This document shows positions 35,269 to 46,403 of a stretch of DNA of 64,000 nt, in pieces. This DNA comes from Brienomyrus brachyistius. Taxonomy: Eukaryota > Chordata > Actinopteri > Osteoglossiformes > Mormyridae. Position numbers and translations under genes: made by a program. Within the stretch, counting starts at the first letter, position 1. Every line of letters starts with the position of its first letter. Below the pieces are notes generated by a model. The model was not told the DNA's origin. It saw only the letters and a program-made list of their open reading frames with translations, and did not search any database. The stretch lies in assembly GCF_023856365.1 (NCBI RefSeq), contig NC_064538.1, positions 3,613,832-3,677,831 of the forward strand, written 5' to 3'.

Positions 35269-38200
35269 CTAAGAGCTCAGTATTGCCTTTTCGAAAGCCG
35301 ACTTGCACCGTAAGACCTTTGATATTGTGATATTCAGGCAGAACGAAATTATTTCTCTTGAGGCAGCATGAAGCTGAGAGTGTGCCAGAATCATTAATAA
35401 AGTGTGACAGTGAAGGTCATTCTCAGACTATCAGGTAGCACCCAAGCTCAGCGTCTTTCGGCAGCTGGACCAGCTCCAGCACCTGGGGTAAAGGCGGCCC
35501 TCTTTCCACTCCCAGCCTCGCCTTGCATTTCTGCTCCCTGGCTCGCCATTGATGGAAGACCATGGTGGATCAGACCCGCTTCATCCCCAGGGTGCTCCAC
35601 TGGTACCGCCAGGGGTCCCCCCGCCAACCCGGGCACAGGGCCCGGCTCTTACCGAAAAGCCTCATGCGCCCCCGCTTCTCCCGTCCCCCTGGCGGACAGT
35701 CGGCTGTCTGTTTTTAATGCGGCGTAAACATCATACGTTCGCCAGCTAAATGCTTTTAATTAGCGTGCCCCTGCAGACCCCATTAGCGCCTTTGTCTTCA
35801 TTAGTGCCCCTGGCAGGTCCACAGCTGGATGGCTTCCCGGTGCCGATTCAGTGATTTCAGGCGTTGGCGGCGCTGCTACTGCTGGACTTTGGTGGTAGTT
35901 ACTTCGGATCCCCAGCAGGGTGCGCCCTCTTGCAGTTTCCCCACAGAGCTGCGAGATAATGAGCACATATATTATTACTCATTATAATTACTGTACACAC
36001 CACAGCCTGTAAGGACACTGTACATCAAAGGATACTTACCGCTAAAGTGTTATTTAAATGTTATTTCCACATGGGTATTAGCAGAATTTTAAGTTTACAA
36101 ATATTTTGCCACAGAAGCAAAGGTTTGTTTTTATAACTAACACTGCGCTCAGAGGGGCATAGTGAAAGATTCGTGATGTGTTTAGGCATGAATACAGTGT
36201 GTCGTTGTTTTGTTCAGTTGTCAGCCCGTGTTTAGTTTACCCTTCATTATTATTTTACATTTTACCCTTTTACATAGCTGGATATTTTTACCAGAATAAT
36301 TTCAGTTCGGTCCCTAGCATACTGTATCAGTGCTGCATCAAATCCCTTGGTGGGATTTGAACATACAGCCTTCTGGCTTCAGGTTCCTGCCCTTAAATCT
36401 CTTTGCTTACCCGCCGATTTAACAAACCACAGAAACGCAGACAAATTGTCCCAGGCTTGTCAGTCTTGTGTAATCAGGCACTGGGGGGGTCGTACGAGGG
36501 ATTACCCCTCCTGTAAGAGGACTCTGCCTCCCAAAGCAAACAAGCCATCAATGACTAGTCTGTAGAGGCATATCACCAGCCAAGCTTTAAGTGCTTTGTC
36601 TCATTGTGTTGTTGATTTAGCTTTCAATTCTGTCATTCTGTTTTGTAGAACATCAAAGGAAGTGCTTAAACAGTTACCAGGTAATAAGCACTCTTTGTAT
36701 ACTTACTATATTCTTTTGTAAGCCATATTACTGAGATTATTATGATTGCTTTTAATATTTCAACAGTTTATGGTATTTCATAAATAAGTCATTTTTTATG
36801 CCTGCGGGTTGCAGATTAATAACCAGTTAAACCCCACAGTTATTTGATAGCAAGGCAGTCTGTTTGAAAGAAGACATTCCACTCCCCATGTGAAGTATCC
36901 CTAGTCATGTGATCTGTGCCTGTGTTGCTGATTCGTGGAGAGCAGTAAGGAGTCCCAGAGCTATTAGACGATTCGTTGATTTCCATATAAATGAGCACAA
37001 AGGCTGGCTGAATGAGTATAAACGGTCATGAGGTTAACCGATGCTTTGAATTTAACACTGCTGCTTTCAGTTTCTATTGTTTCAGGAAGCTTGTAGCATA
37101 GCGATCACAGCTAATACACCTGTGACTAAAACATCTCGTCCTTGAGAAAATAATTTAACTCTGAATTGCTTCTCTTTCATTATATATTGCTAATAGATGC
37201 AACACGCGCTTGTTACAGACCGGATATTGTTATAAGTTGGATAATCGTGTCTTTACATAAAAAAAAAGTCTTATTTTCTTGTCGCTTACCTCATGCCTGT
37301 GTGAGTATAAGTGTAAGGTCATGGTGGGCGGGGACAGCCACTGCACTAAGCCACCTGATTGGTAGCCGAGCCCCACCTGATGCTCTCAGACACCTCAAAG
37401 ACTTTGTCCCTGATTGTGCATGCTGATCACCCTACGCTCTTCTGCTTCAGCTCAACACAATGACAGGTAGTGAGAGAGTGAAGTGAGCTGAGATCTGACA
37501 AGAGCTTCTTACAATGAAGTGTCCGAGTATTCTTTGAGGACTAGTCACGCTTTATATATATATTTATATATATATCCAGCAAATGTGGCCAGTGGAGCCC
37601 ACACAGGGCAGACAGGAGAGCTGTAGGTGGCTAAAGAGCCGGATTTGCAGTGTGAAGCTTCTCACCTCCGGAGGCAAACTCACGCTGAGCCCTTAAGTAC
37701 TTAGATAATCAAAATATATTAAACCGTACATTAGGGAAGCACATTGAAAGTCAAGGATGCCTGAAAATGATACGTATGTAAAAGTAGTGTCTAAAAATTG
37801 TAACGCAAAGCTATAAACCTTTAGTGCTGGTGATAAAGTTAACCTCGCATACTCGATGGCATAATTACAATTATTATTTTGGCTCCAAACCTCTTTCTTA
37901 AAGTCCCACAGTCAGTCTGAGTGAGAGTCATCCTGGTCGGCCATCTGCTGAATGCGGGATGTCCGAGCTACAGACCGCTCCACGCACGGTGCCGTCAGCC
38001 TGTCCGCATTGCCGGCACCTAGCAGGAACCGTCTGTGGTCTACATCCTTCTCCTGTCAGTCTCTGTATTTATGGACAGACAGGTTTTCGTGCCCTGTGGT
38101 GAAACATTTTTTTCCCATCCTATGTTTTGCAAAAGCCTAAAAAAATGCTCCTTTAAGAATTGTAGTTCCTGAAGTTCGTTTTGTCGTTGTCAGCTTTCGT

Positions 38201-38370
38201 TTGTTTGAGTTCTGGAGGCGCATGGATTGGTTGGATTGGAAGAGGACACAGTGGGATGTCCCCTCCCCATGCGTGTAACTAAACAGTACATGTGAGCACG
38301 CGCGTGTGTTTGGGTAGTAGGGGGGGTGGGGGGGGGGGGGGAGCGTCCACTAGGGCCAGCTCCTCCCCCT
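35267..38370. other. no gene seen; SINE fragment and AT tract inside
   Basis: A GC-richer patch at 35440-35720 has open frames on both strands but no splice-phase or domain support. An alternating TA tract lies at 37552-37575. Two poly-G runs separated by one T lie at about 38321-38341. Confidence 0.5.
36310..36425 (-). mobile_element. tRNA-derived SINE fragment
   Basis: Minus strand reads GGCGGGTAAGCAAAGAG, then GAAGCCAGAAGGCTGTATG and TTCAAATCCCACC (B box), then a unique tail. The CAGAAGGCTGTATGTTCAAA block is typical of fish tRNA SINEs. Confidence 0.55.
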
Positions 38371-38398
38371 GAGAGAGAGAGAGAGAGAGAGAGAGAGC
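38371..38398. repeat. (GA)n microsatellite
   Basis: 28 bp of pure GA just 5' of the CpG-rich promoter candidate. Confidence 0.95.
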
Positions 38399-38409
38399 TG
38401 GGGGGAGGG

Positions 38410-38562
38410 GTGAAATGGATACAGCAGGGCAAACCTGTGGGAGCCTCCTGGAGCAGGTACACTAGCGAGAGGCGGAGGCGGGAGAAACGACGGCTTTCTC
38501 TTTATAAAACCCGCCGTCTGACGCCGACTGTGGAGCCCTCGGCCGTCTCTGCCGCGTGGGGT
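38410..38562 (+). promoter_or_regulatory. CpG-rich TATA core promoter candidate
   Basis: The segment after the (GA)n tract becomes CpG-dense: about 19 CpGs between roughly 38460 and 38640, while flanking sequence is CpG-poor. A consensus TATAAAA lies at 38503-38509 and a (GA)n tract at 38371-38398 lies about 105 bp upstream of it. Predicted start of transcription is about 38530-38535, followed by the ATG at 38563. Orientation agrees with the kazrin exon downstream. TATA plus CpG is seen in the sequence; promoter activity is inferred. Confidence 0.45.
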
Positions 38563-38593
38563 ATGAAGTCGGACCGAGAGGAGGGCCGGCCGG
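38563..38593 (+). CDS. kazn: candidate kazrin alternative first coding exon (10 codons)
   Basis: Seen: an ATG at 38563 opens the frame MKSDREEGRP. After one extra base (G, 38593) comes a textbook donor, G|GTGAGT, at 38594. The exon therefore ends in phase 1, exactly what the kazrin exon at 62514 needs: G plus TA gives Val, then LLREEV. A TATA box lies 60 bp upstream (38503-38509) in a locally CpG-dense stretch. Known: kazrin genes make several isoforms from alternative 5' exons joined at this point. Inferred: this is a short-isoform first exon, with a 5' UTR of about 30 nt if transcription starts near 38533. The frame is also open upstream to 38326, so a longer N-terminus is possible if transcription starts further 5'. 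A phase match alone has a one-in-three chance of occurring randomly; the combined TATA, CpG, ATG and donor make the case. I do not recognise the ten residues. Confidence 0.5.
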
Positions 38594-38659
38594 GTGAGTG
38601 TGCGGCCTGGGTCCGGGTTCCTTCCGGGCCTGGGCTTGGGGGGAACCGGTGAGACCTTT

Positions 38660-41600
38660 GTACAGGTAACCTTCGCTGGAAGAGTGAGATCAATGGAGCT
38701 GTTTTTCCAGGGGTAATTGGCTCCCTGTGGAGGCCAATAAAGTGCCAATGCTGCTTTTAAAGGGAGGGGTCTGGGGGGGGGGGGGGTTACAAAATACGTG
38801 TGAGAATCAGGTGGCACAACCTGCCCTTGGTGTCAAGCTTAGGAATAATTGGTTTAAAAAGGAAATGCATTTTGTCTGGAATGTGTCAGCTTTCCTTGAA
38901 TTTCCAGTAATGATCACTGGCCAGGTTGAATTCCCGTGCACCTAACGAGGACCAAAACCAGGGAATCCACAGAAACGGCATCGTTATCCCCCCCCCAGAC
39001 GTGTCAGCTGCATATGTGCTGCACGTCAGCTGCATGTCTGCTCACATCTGCAAAGCGCTCCTGCACGCAGCTGCACCTGCGTCGCCCCAGCCTTGCATGC
39101 AGAAGCGTGCGTTTGCCTGTGCTCTTAGGTTACAGCTTGGCTCCTCGCGATGTCATGGGTCCCTCATGTGAGAACTAGGCAAAAATGGGACTTAAAAGCA
39201 GAAAGTCATGCATTGTGAAAGCATCATACCCTCTTCATGCTGCTCGCGTGCCTTTCCCTCTCGTTACTAATAGTTACACCGAACCTCGGGTAAGACTTCT
39301 TTTTTAAGCTCCGCCCATAACTATTCTTTTTTTAAATTTTAGCGTCATGTAAAGGTGCTGCCTCAGACTTTTGACTTTATGTGATTCTTCCTGCGAGGGG
39401 GTGGCGGGGGGGGGGGGGGGGGGGGTCTCACTCACAGGGAGCTCACTTTAAACTCTTACTACCCTATCACAGTTCAATAACAGCTGACACTTTTCACTTG
39501 CTGTGTATTTTGTTCACTTCTAAATGGCAAAACAAAACTGCCGCTTCTTCCTGCTCGCCGTCATTTGCCCTGCGTCCTGTGCATGTTTCGCGGCACCATT
39601 TTTGGAATCCACTCCATTCCTCTCGAGTGCCATCTTCACGTTTTGTTCCTGCGGCCTCAGTTTCTCCATGTGGATCCGTCTGAAATCCACGATTGGTGTT
39701 GGAGCAGGTCACGACATTGCTGTGGGGGTGTGGTGCATATCAACATGAGCACCCTCGAAGCAAGACCGGATCCCGTTCTGCTAGGTTTGTGGTTATGCTG
39801 TTCTCCTGCTTTCTGCAGTTTTATGGAAAAGTGTATGCAACCCATTACAGCGCTAAACAGCCCCAAACAAACAAGTAAAAATCGCTCACCACTGTGCCAA
39901 AATTTCAAAGAACACTCCAACCCTGTGAAGTGCTTCAGAAAGCATGCAGTGCCATTGTTTTCACAGCTACATTCAAGAGTCATTAGTAGGGCAGGGATTG
40001 GTTGGTTTTGTGCCCTTTGGGAATTTCTCCCTGTCGTACGGGAATGACTGTTTACGTAGACCTAAACCGTCAGTGTGGTGTAGCAACTCCTTGTTTGGAG
40101 ATGTCACCATCCAGCATGGTTTCTCTGGCTGACAAGTAGGTTATATTGCCGATCAGAATCATCGTTCAGTATAACGTAACCCATATACACAAAATAGGTG
40201 CTTTTTTTTAACATTTCTTCCCCATTCTTCCCTTAAAGGATGTGAGAGTTGGTCAGAAAGTTTCAGCCTGACATTATGCTGCCGCACTACACTGACAAAC
40301 ACTGCGTGCAGTTTGTTTACACTTGGCACTGTATTTATGCTTTGCAGCGCTCTGTCGACTCTCTCTGCCCTACTTTGAATGGACTGACAATGACCGGGGT
40401 TTTCGTAACATTTTGCATGGCACTTCTCTTTAAAACCCAAATGCGATTTGAAGCAGGACGAGGAGGCATTTTCTGAGTCAGAGGGGACTTTATCCCCAAG
40501 GTGAATGGCGGAGATCAGGACTTCAGATGCACCACATACAAACATGGCTCTCATTTTAGTCACGTGTGCTTTTTGGTAATCTCTCTATCAGACGATTCAC
40601 CCGTGTTTTGGGTTCAGCGTAACAGAGAATATTGAAAGCAAACCTGCTGTAGCGTAAGCACAGTATTAAACAGCTTGTTGTAAAGGAGGATGTTTCCACT
40701 GGTAAACAAACCTGCTTCCACATTACAGCAACCCCAGAACTTAGAGCTTAGAACTTAGTGCTCCAGAGAACCAAACTGCTGGGACCTGCAGATAGAAATC
40801 TGCCCTGGAAGGTCTTCTGGACGTCATGAGGGCCCGAGAGCTCTGGAGTCTTGTTTTGAAGACCTGCGCTCTATGTATCTGAGTCAGCATGAAGTAGACC
40901 CCCCCCCCCCCAAAAGACTACAGTCTGCCGAGTCAGGGCTGTGGTGGCCAAACCGGTCAGGGCTCTGTGTCAGGTGACAGTGTGGCCATGCCATGTTATT
41001 ATCGTCTGACGCCACCTGGGATCCTCGACCGTGCCAGAGTAACAGTACGGACTGGCGTTCCCATCTCTGCACGCGAGAAGCCTGTTACGAGCATAAATTA
41101 TCGGGCACAGTCTGGCTGCAGACAAATCACTGCTGACGGTAGTAACTGTGTCCATTAACCCTCAGAGTCCACTTCCACAGATAGCACTTCCTGTTTTCAG
41201 TTCATAATTTATTCTTTATCTCGATACTCGTCAGGGGAGCTATTAGTGGGGAATGAGTCGTTTCAGCCGAAAATCTGGCCCTTCACTGAAGTGAAGTTTC
41301 AGAAAATGTTCTCTGTATGTTTATCCCTGTGTAATGAAAACATATTTAACTCTGTACGTTTTTGGTTGAAATGCCCAGAAATACTGCTGCCATGCCCAGA
41401 AATTGTCTGAAATAAAGAGGTTATATTCTGTATATTATTCATTACTAGTAGTATCACACATGGCGATGTATTGATGCATTCCCGATAACTTGAAATGTGA
41501 AAATTGCCAACCACCAACTTAAAAACTTAATATAGAACAGCTGAATGGAATGGATTCGTAATGCAGATTTACACAAGAGAATGGTAATTTTGCTCGCATT

Positions 41601-42641
41601 TGATGCTAAAATAACACACCAATTCTTAGACATGCTACCAGGAATTAGCACACAATAAATCATGATGTACACCATGTAAATAGTAAATAAGTGTGTCTTT
41701 GGTTTTGTGTCACCGTCGCTCCCCAAACCCTCTATCGAGCTGAACCTTCCGCAGTGGAAAACCAACGTGAGCTGGAACCGTGCTGTAGCCAGTCTCTCCT
41801 CGCGGTACGGCTCGGGTCCTGTATGCCAGCACCGTACGTAAAACTCACAGAGCCGCCTGAAAGCTACGTTGTCTCACAGCAGCTGGAGGCCTGACCCGGA
41901 CAGGATTGTTGTCCACAAGCCCCACTCTTTGTACCCAACCAGCGTCAACCCCCCTCTGTGGCTGCCCCCCTCCCAGGGTGGGATTGAGTCATCCACTTCA
42001 GTGGGGATGATTAGCAGTGCGACTACGACGTGGGCCTGTAATTAGCTCAGTAAGTGTCAGCAGCACCAGCTCCTCCCCACCGCCGTGACGCAGCTGTGGG
42101 AAACCGGCTCCTCTCCCCATCGCTCTCGGCCCCCACAGTATGACATTATGGAGGCTGAACCTGTTAGAGGGCAGCTAAGGTGGGGGGGGGGGGGGGGCTG
42201 CTTTTGATTGTCAGGGGTGACTCAGCACTGGTGACTGGTGTGCAGTAGGAAAGATCTGGAAGTGCCAGTGGATGGAAATTCACTGCGAATCAGACGTTGT
42301 TTTTTCAATCCGCCCTACCCCAAGATAAATACTGATTGATGTGGTAAGGTTTTTGATGCAAAATAAGCTATGGTCACATCATTGTTTCTCTCTGCAGACT
42401 CAGATGCATAATTGAAATTCTATGTATATACAAAAAAAAAAGCAAAATCCACATGGATGAAATACACAACAGGAGAATCGTTCTGTGTAGGCCACACCCC
42501 TAAGGCTGACTCTACATGTGTGCTGTTACCTTACACACTTGTGTATTAGGTGCACTATGTTTTCATCTGTAAGAAATGTTGCACTCAGTTCTGCACATGT
42601 GCTTTCATCCTTAGCTGGAGATGTTGTGAGCTCCCGACTGC
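38660..42641. other. no further gene seen
   Basis: Inferred intron. Poly-G runs at 38773-38786, 39406-39425 (20 bases) and 42182-42197; poly-C at 40899-40911. A 160-codon + strand frame (39565-40047) has no recognised domain and overlaps open frames on the other strand. Confidence 0.5.
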
Positions 42642-43571
42642 ATCATGCTAACCGATAGCTTACTGCTCTCTGTCCATCATGCTAACCGATAGCTTACTGC
42701 TTGCTGTCCATCATGCTAACCCATAGCTTACTGCTTGCTGTCCATCATGCTAACCCATAGCTTACTGCTCTCTGTCCATCATGCTAACCCATAGCTTACT
42801 GCTCGCTGTCCATCATGCTAACCCATAGCTTACTGCTCGCTGACCATCATGCTAACCCATAGCTTACTGCTCTCTGTCCATCATGCTAACCCATAGCTTA
42901 CTGCTTGCTGTCCATCATGCTAACCCATAGCTTACTGCTCGCTGACCATCATGCTAACCCATAGCTTACTGCTCGCTGACCATCATGCTAACCCATAGCT
43001 TACTGCTCTCTGTCCATCATGCTAACCGATAGCTTACTGCTTGCTGTCCATCATGCTAACCCATAGCTTACTGCTCGCTGACCATCATGCTAACCCATAG
43101 CTTACTGCTCGCTGACCATCATGCTAACCCATAGCTTACTGCTCTCTGTCCATCATGCTAACCCATAGCTTACTGCTCTCTGTCCATCATGCTAACCCAT
43201 AGCTTACTGCTCTCTGTCCATCATGCTAACCCATAGCTTACTGCTCGCTGACCATCATGCTAACCCATAGCTTACTGCTCTCTGTCCATCATGCTAACCC
43301 ATAGCTTACTGCTCGCTGACCATCATGCTAACCCATAGCTTACTGCTCTCTGTCCATCATGCTAACCCATAGCTTACTGCTCTCTGTCCATCATGCTAAC
43401 CCATAGCTTACTGCTCTCTGTCCATCATGCTAACCCATAGCTTACTGCTCGCTGTCCATCATGCTAACCCATAGCTTACTGCTCGCTGACCATCATGCTA
43501 ACCCATAGCTTACTGCTCTCTTTCCATCATGCTAACCCATAGCTTACTGCTCTCTTTCCATTGTGCTAACC
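42642..43571. repeat. 34-bp minisatellite, 27 units without indels
   Basis: Exactly 27 x 34 bp from 42642 to 43559, plus a partial unit. Unit: ATCATGCTAACCCATAGC then TTACTGCTCTCTGTCC. Variation is almost confined to a few positions: CTCTCTGTCC, CTCGCTGACC, CTTGCTGTCC, CTCGCTGTCC, a terminal CTCTCTTTCC, and CCGAT for CCCAT in units 1, 2 and 12. Units 7-10 and 11-14 repeat the same variant order, giving a 136-bp higher-order block. Confidence 0.98.
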
Positions 43572-45050
43572 TGCTTCTTACAACCATGAGAGATGTGTGT
43601 GTAAAATTTAATCTTAAATTAGAGATTGCATTTAGCTACTATAACTCCTCTGTTTAGGTGTCCGTTCTCTTAAAGAACCAGATAACAAAGAAATATCCAA
43701 AACTTCCACCTTAAAGCTGAAACTGTTGTTGACATGGTCTGACATACTAGTTAGGGGATTTTTGGTGTTTTTAGAATTTTCTCAGATTTGTGCTTCTGTG
43801 AGTTTGTCTTTACTGTACTGTTAGATACAAAAGGTTTTCACTTGATTGGTTTATTATTATAATTTTTTTTAGAATCTTGTGGATGACGGGATTTTTCTCT
43901 TTGTGTTCCCCTCTCTGAACTATCAATGACTTTGTGAAATTCGCTTTGATCCGATGTCTTGACTGCCGGGGCCTGTGAGTCATTTCCGCAAATCAGGTGT
44001 AAAGTGCTGCTCTTGCCAAGGATTGTGTCATTACCTGTGTTTGGCCCGGCACCATTGCTCACTCCCTCGTTTGGTAAATGAGGGTCCCATCAGTGTCAAC
44101 AGTGGTCAGCGTATGTTCCCAGTATGTGGATGGCTCTGTACATTTAAACTCGCATTTTGTGAATTTGTTCATGCAGGATGTACGCCCAGTAAAAGATTTT
44201 TATCATCGTGGCATCTTCCAGCGATTTTTCTTCCCCGCTCCATCTGCTGATGGGGTGTTATTAAAGTGCCATTTTTTTTATATTCACTTTAAAAAAATCC
44301 TTTCCTACATAATGACAGTTCTGGCATCATGGCACCTTTCATTTTTGCCCTGCACTCTCTGCAAGGCCAGTGTGTCCTCCCCAAGGCCCCCATTATGTTA
44401 ATTGCTCTGTGTTTCTATCAGTGCACAGAAACAGAGACTGTGGCAGTCCGTGTTTGTGGACGTTCTAGATAGTGGTTTCCTGTCACCGTCGGGTCACTGG
44501 TTGGCTGTCTCCATATCCCACTGCAACCCACGGTTACCCAGTACGGCTCAACGGCTAAATCGTGAAAAATATGGACGCTAGCAAAACTTCCCTGCCAGCT
44601 TAATTGTTCCAAAACGTACTGGGTGGTTTCAGAACAACCAGCGAATAGAGCATTTCCTCAGTGGAAACTTGATGTACTGGTGATACTGGTTACCATGTGC
44701 TGGCCTAAAGCAAGAAGCTATTTTTGAATTCCTACTGGGTCTATCATTGAACATAAATTTCTCACTGCGCGCTACAGCAGCTGTGATGCTGCATCTTTTC
44801 ATATTGCGTTTACAAAGTGAACGCTATATGTGAAATAGCGGTCAGCTATTGGTCACTGTACGAATGTCCAGTTGACGGGGGGGTGATTGTAACTCAGTGT
44901 TGATGTTTGACTTTTTCTTGCTTTACTGCAGGAAAGGTACCATGAGTCTACTAGCATGGCTAACAGATGTAAGCACTGTGGTGGTCTTTCTGAACATACC
45001 TTTCGGTTCCCAGCATGCTTTGCAGCCTGACAAGAAGCTGCATAAATGCT
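43572..45050. other. no gene seen
   Basis: Mixed-composition intronic sequence with short open frames only; no repeat recognised. Confidence 0.5.
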
Positions 45051-45158
45051 GACATCAAATGGGTAAACACTATGTACAACAAATGGACACAAGCACATCA
45101 GTTTAACATGATGTGCTTGTGTCCATTTGTTGTACATAGTGTTTACCCATTTGATGTC
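45051..45158. repeat. perfect 50-bp inverted repeat with 8-nt spacer (hairpin)
   Basis: Left arm 45051-45100 and right arm 45109-45158 are exact reverse complements over all 50 bp, separated by GTTTAACA. Pairing stops abruptly at both outer ends (AAATGCT on the left, TTGCTATGG on the right are not complementary). As RNA it would form a 50-bp perfect stem. The two arms give near-identical peptide strings on opposite strands, which is a by-product. There is no microRNA-like mismatch pattern. Confidence 0.98.
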
Positions 45159-45545
45159 TTGCTATGGTGTGTATATGTTTCTGTGTGTGTGTGTCTGTGT
45201 TTGTTAGTCTCCACCCCGAGTATGAGTGCTGTCTAGATTGTTGACCTACCCTTATCTAGAGTTGCTCTGCTAGTGAGCTTCATTAAATGCGGAATTTGTT
45301 CTGAATGCAGTGCTGTCATCTTGTTGAATATGACCTGCATGCTTGTCACAGTATACTGTATGTGGTCCTGTCAGATTGATGTAATTGGTTACATACATAG
45401 TTATCATGTTAGCTACTATGACCATGTGTTATTATGGTCTGTATACAAGTGAAGGTTCACTCTTTTTCTGTTCTTCCTCATCGGCCGGCTCCTCTGTTAC
45501 ACTAAGTGGTGTGTATACAGCTTGTGGTATGTTCTCTTGTGCTGG

Positions 45546-46403
45546 GCTGTACACACAGTGGTGTGAGTCTATAGGCTAGCCCCTTTTATGCTACGCTATG
45601 CTATGCTGCGCTCTGCTCTGCACAGTGGTGTGAGTCTGTAGGCTAGCCCCTTTCATGCTACGCTATGCTATGCTGCGCTCTGCTCCGCACAGTGGTGTGA
45701 GTCTGTAGGCTAGCCCCTTTTATGCTACACTATGCTATGCTGCGCACAGCTATGCACAGTGGTGTGAGTCTGTAGGCTAGCCCCTTTTATGCTACATTAT
45801 GCTGCGCTCTGCTCCGCACAGTGCTGTGAGTCTGTAGGCTAGCCCCTTTCATGCTACGCTATGCTATGCTGCGCTCTGCTCCGCGCAGTGGTGTGAGTCT
45901 GTAGGCTAGCCCCTTTTATGCTACACTATGCTATGCTGCGCACAGCTATGCACAGTGGTGTGAGTCTGTAGGCTAGCCCCTTTTATGCTACATTATGCTG
46001 CGCTCTGCTCCGCACAGTGGTGTGAGTCTGTAGGCTAGCCCCTTTTATGCTACATTATGCTGCGCTCTGCTCCGCACAGTGGTGTGAGTCTGTAGGCTAG
46101 CCCCTTTTATGCTACATTATGCTGCGCTCTGCTCCGCACAGTGCTGTGAGTCTGTAGGCTAGCCCCTTTTATGCTATACTATGCTATGCTGCGCACAGCT
46201 ATGCACAGTGGTGTGAGTCTGTAGTCTAGCCCCTTTTATGCTACATTATGCTGCGCTCTGCTCCGCACAGTGCTGTGAGTCTGTAGGCTAGCCCCTTTTA
46301 TGCTACACTATGCTATGCTGCGCACAGCTATGCACAGTGGTGTGAGTCTGTAGGCTAGCCCCTTTTATGCTACGTTATGCTGCGCTCTGCTCCGCACAGT
46401 GGT
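45546..46403. repeat. 62/67-bp minisatellite, 13 copies
   Basis: Units carry GTGTGAGTCTGTAGGCTAG, then CCCCTTTTATGCTAC, then either a long (CTATGCTATGCTGCGC) or a short (ATTATGCTGCGC) middle. Successive spacings are 67, 67, 67, 62, 67, 67, 62, 62, 62, 67, 62, 67 and 62 bp. The 5-bp difference is a TATGC-type slippage inside the unit, giving 129-bp dimers towards the right end. Confidence 0.96.

Noticed and set aside
42642..43571. CRISPR-like array (regular 34-bp repeats)
   Set aside because: Units are contiguous without unique spacers and the genome is vertebrate; this is a minisatellite.
45015..45236. A + strand peptide nearly matching a - strand peptide (44853-45137)
   Set aside because: By-product of the perfect inverted repeat, not a gene pair.
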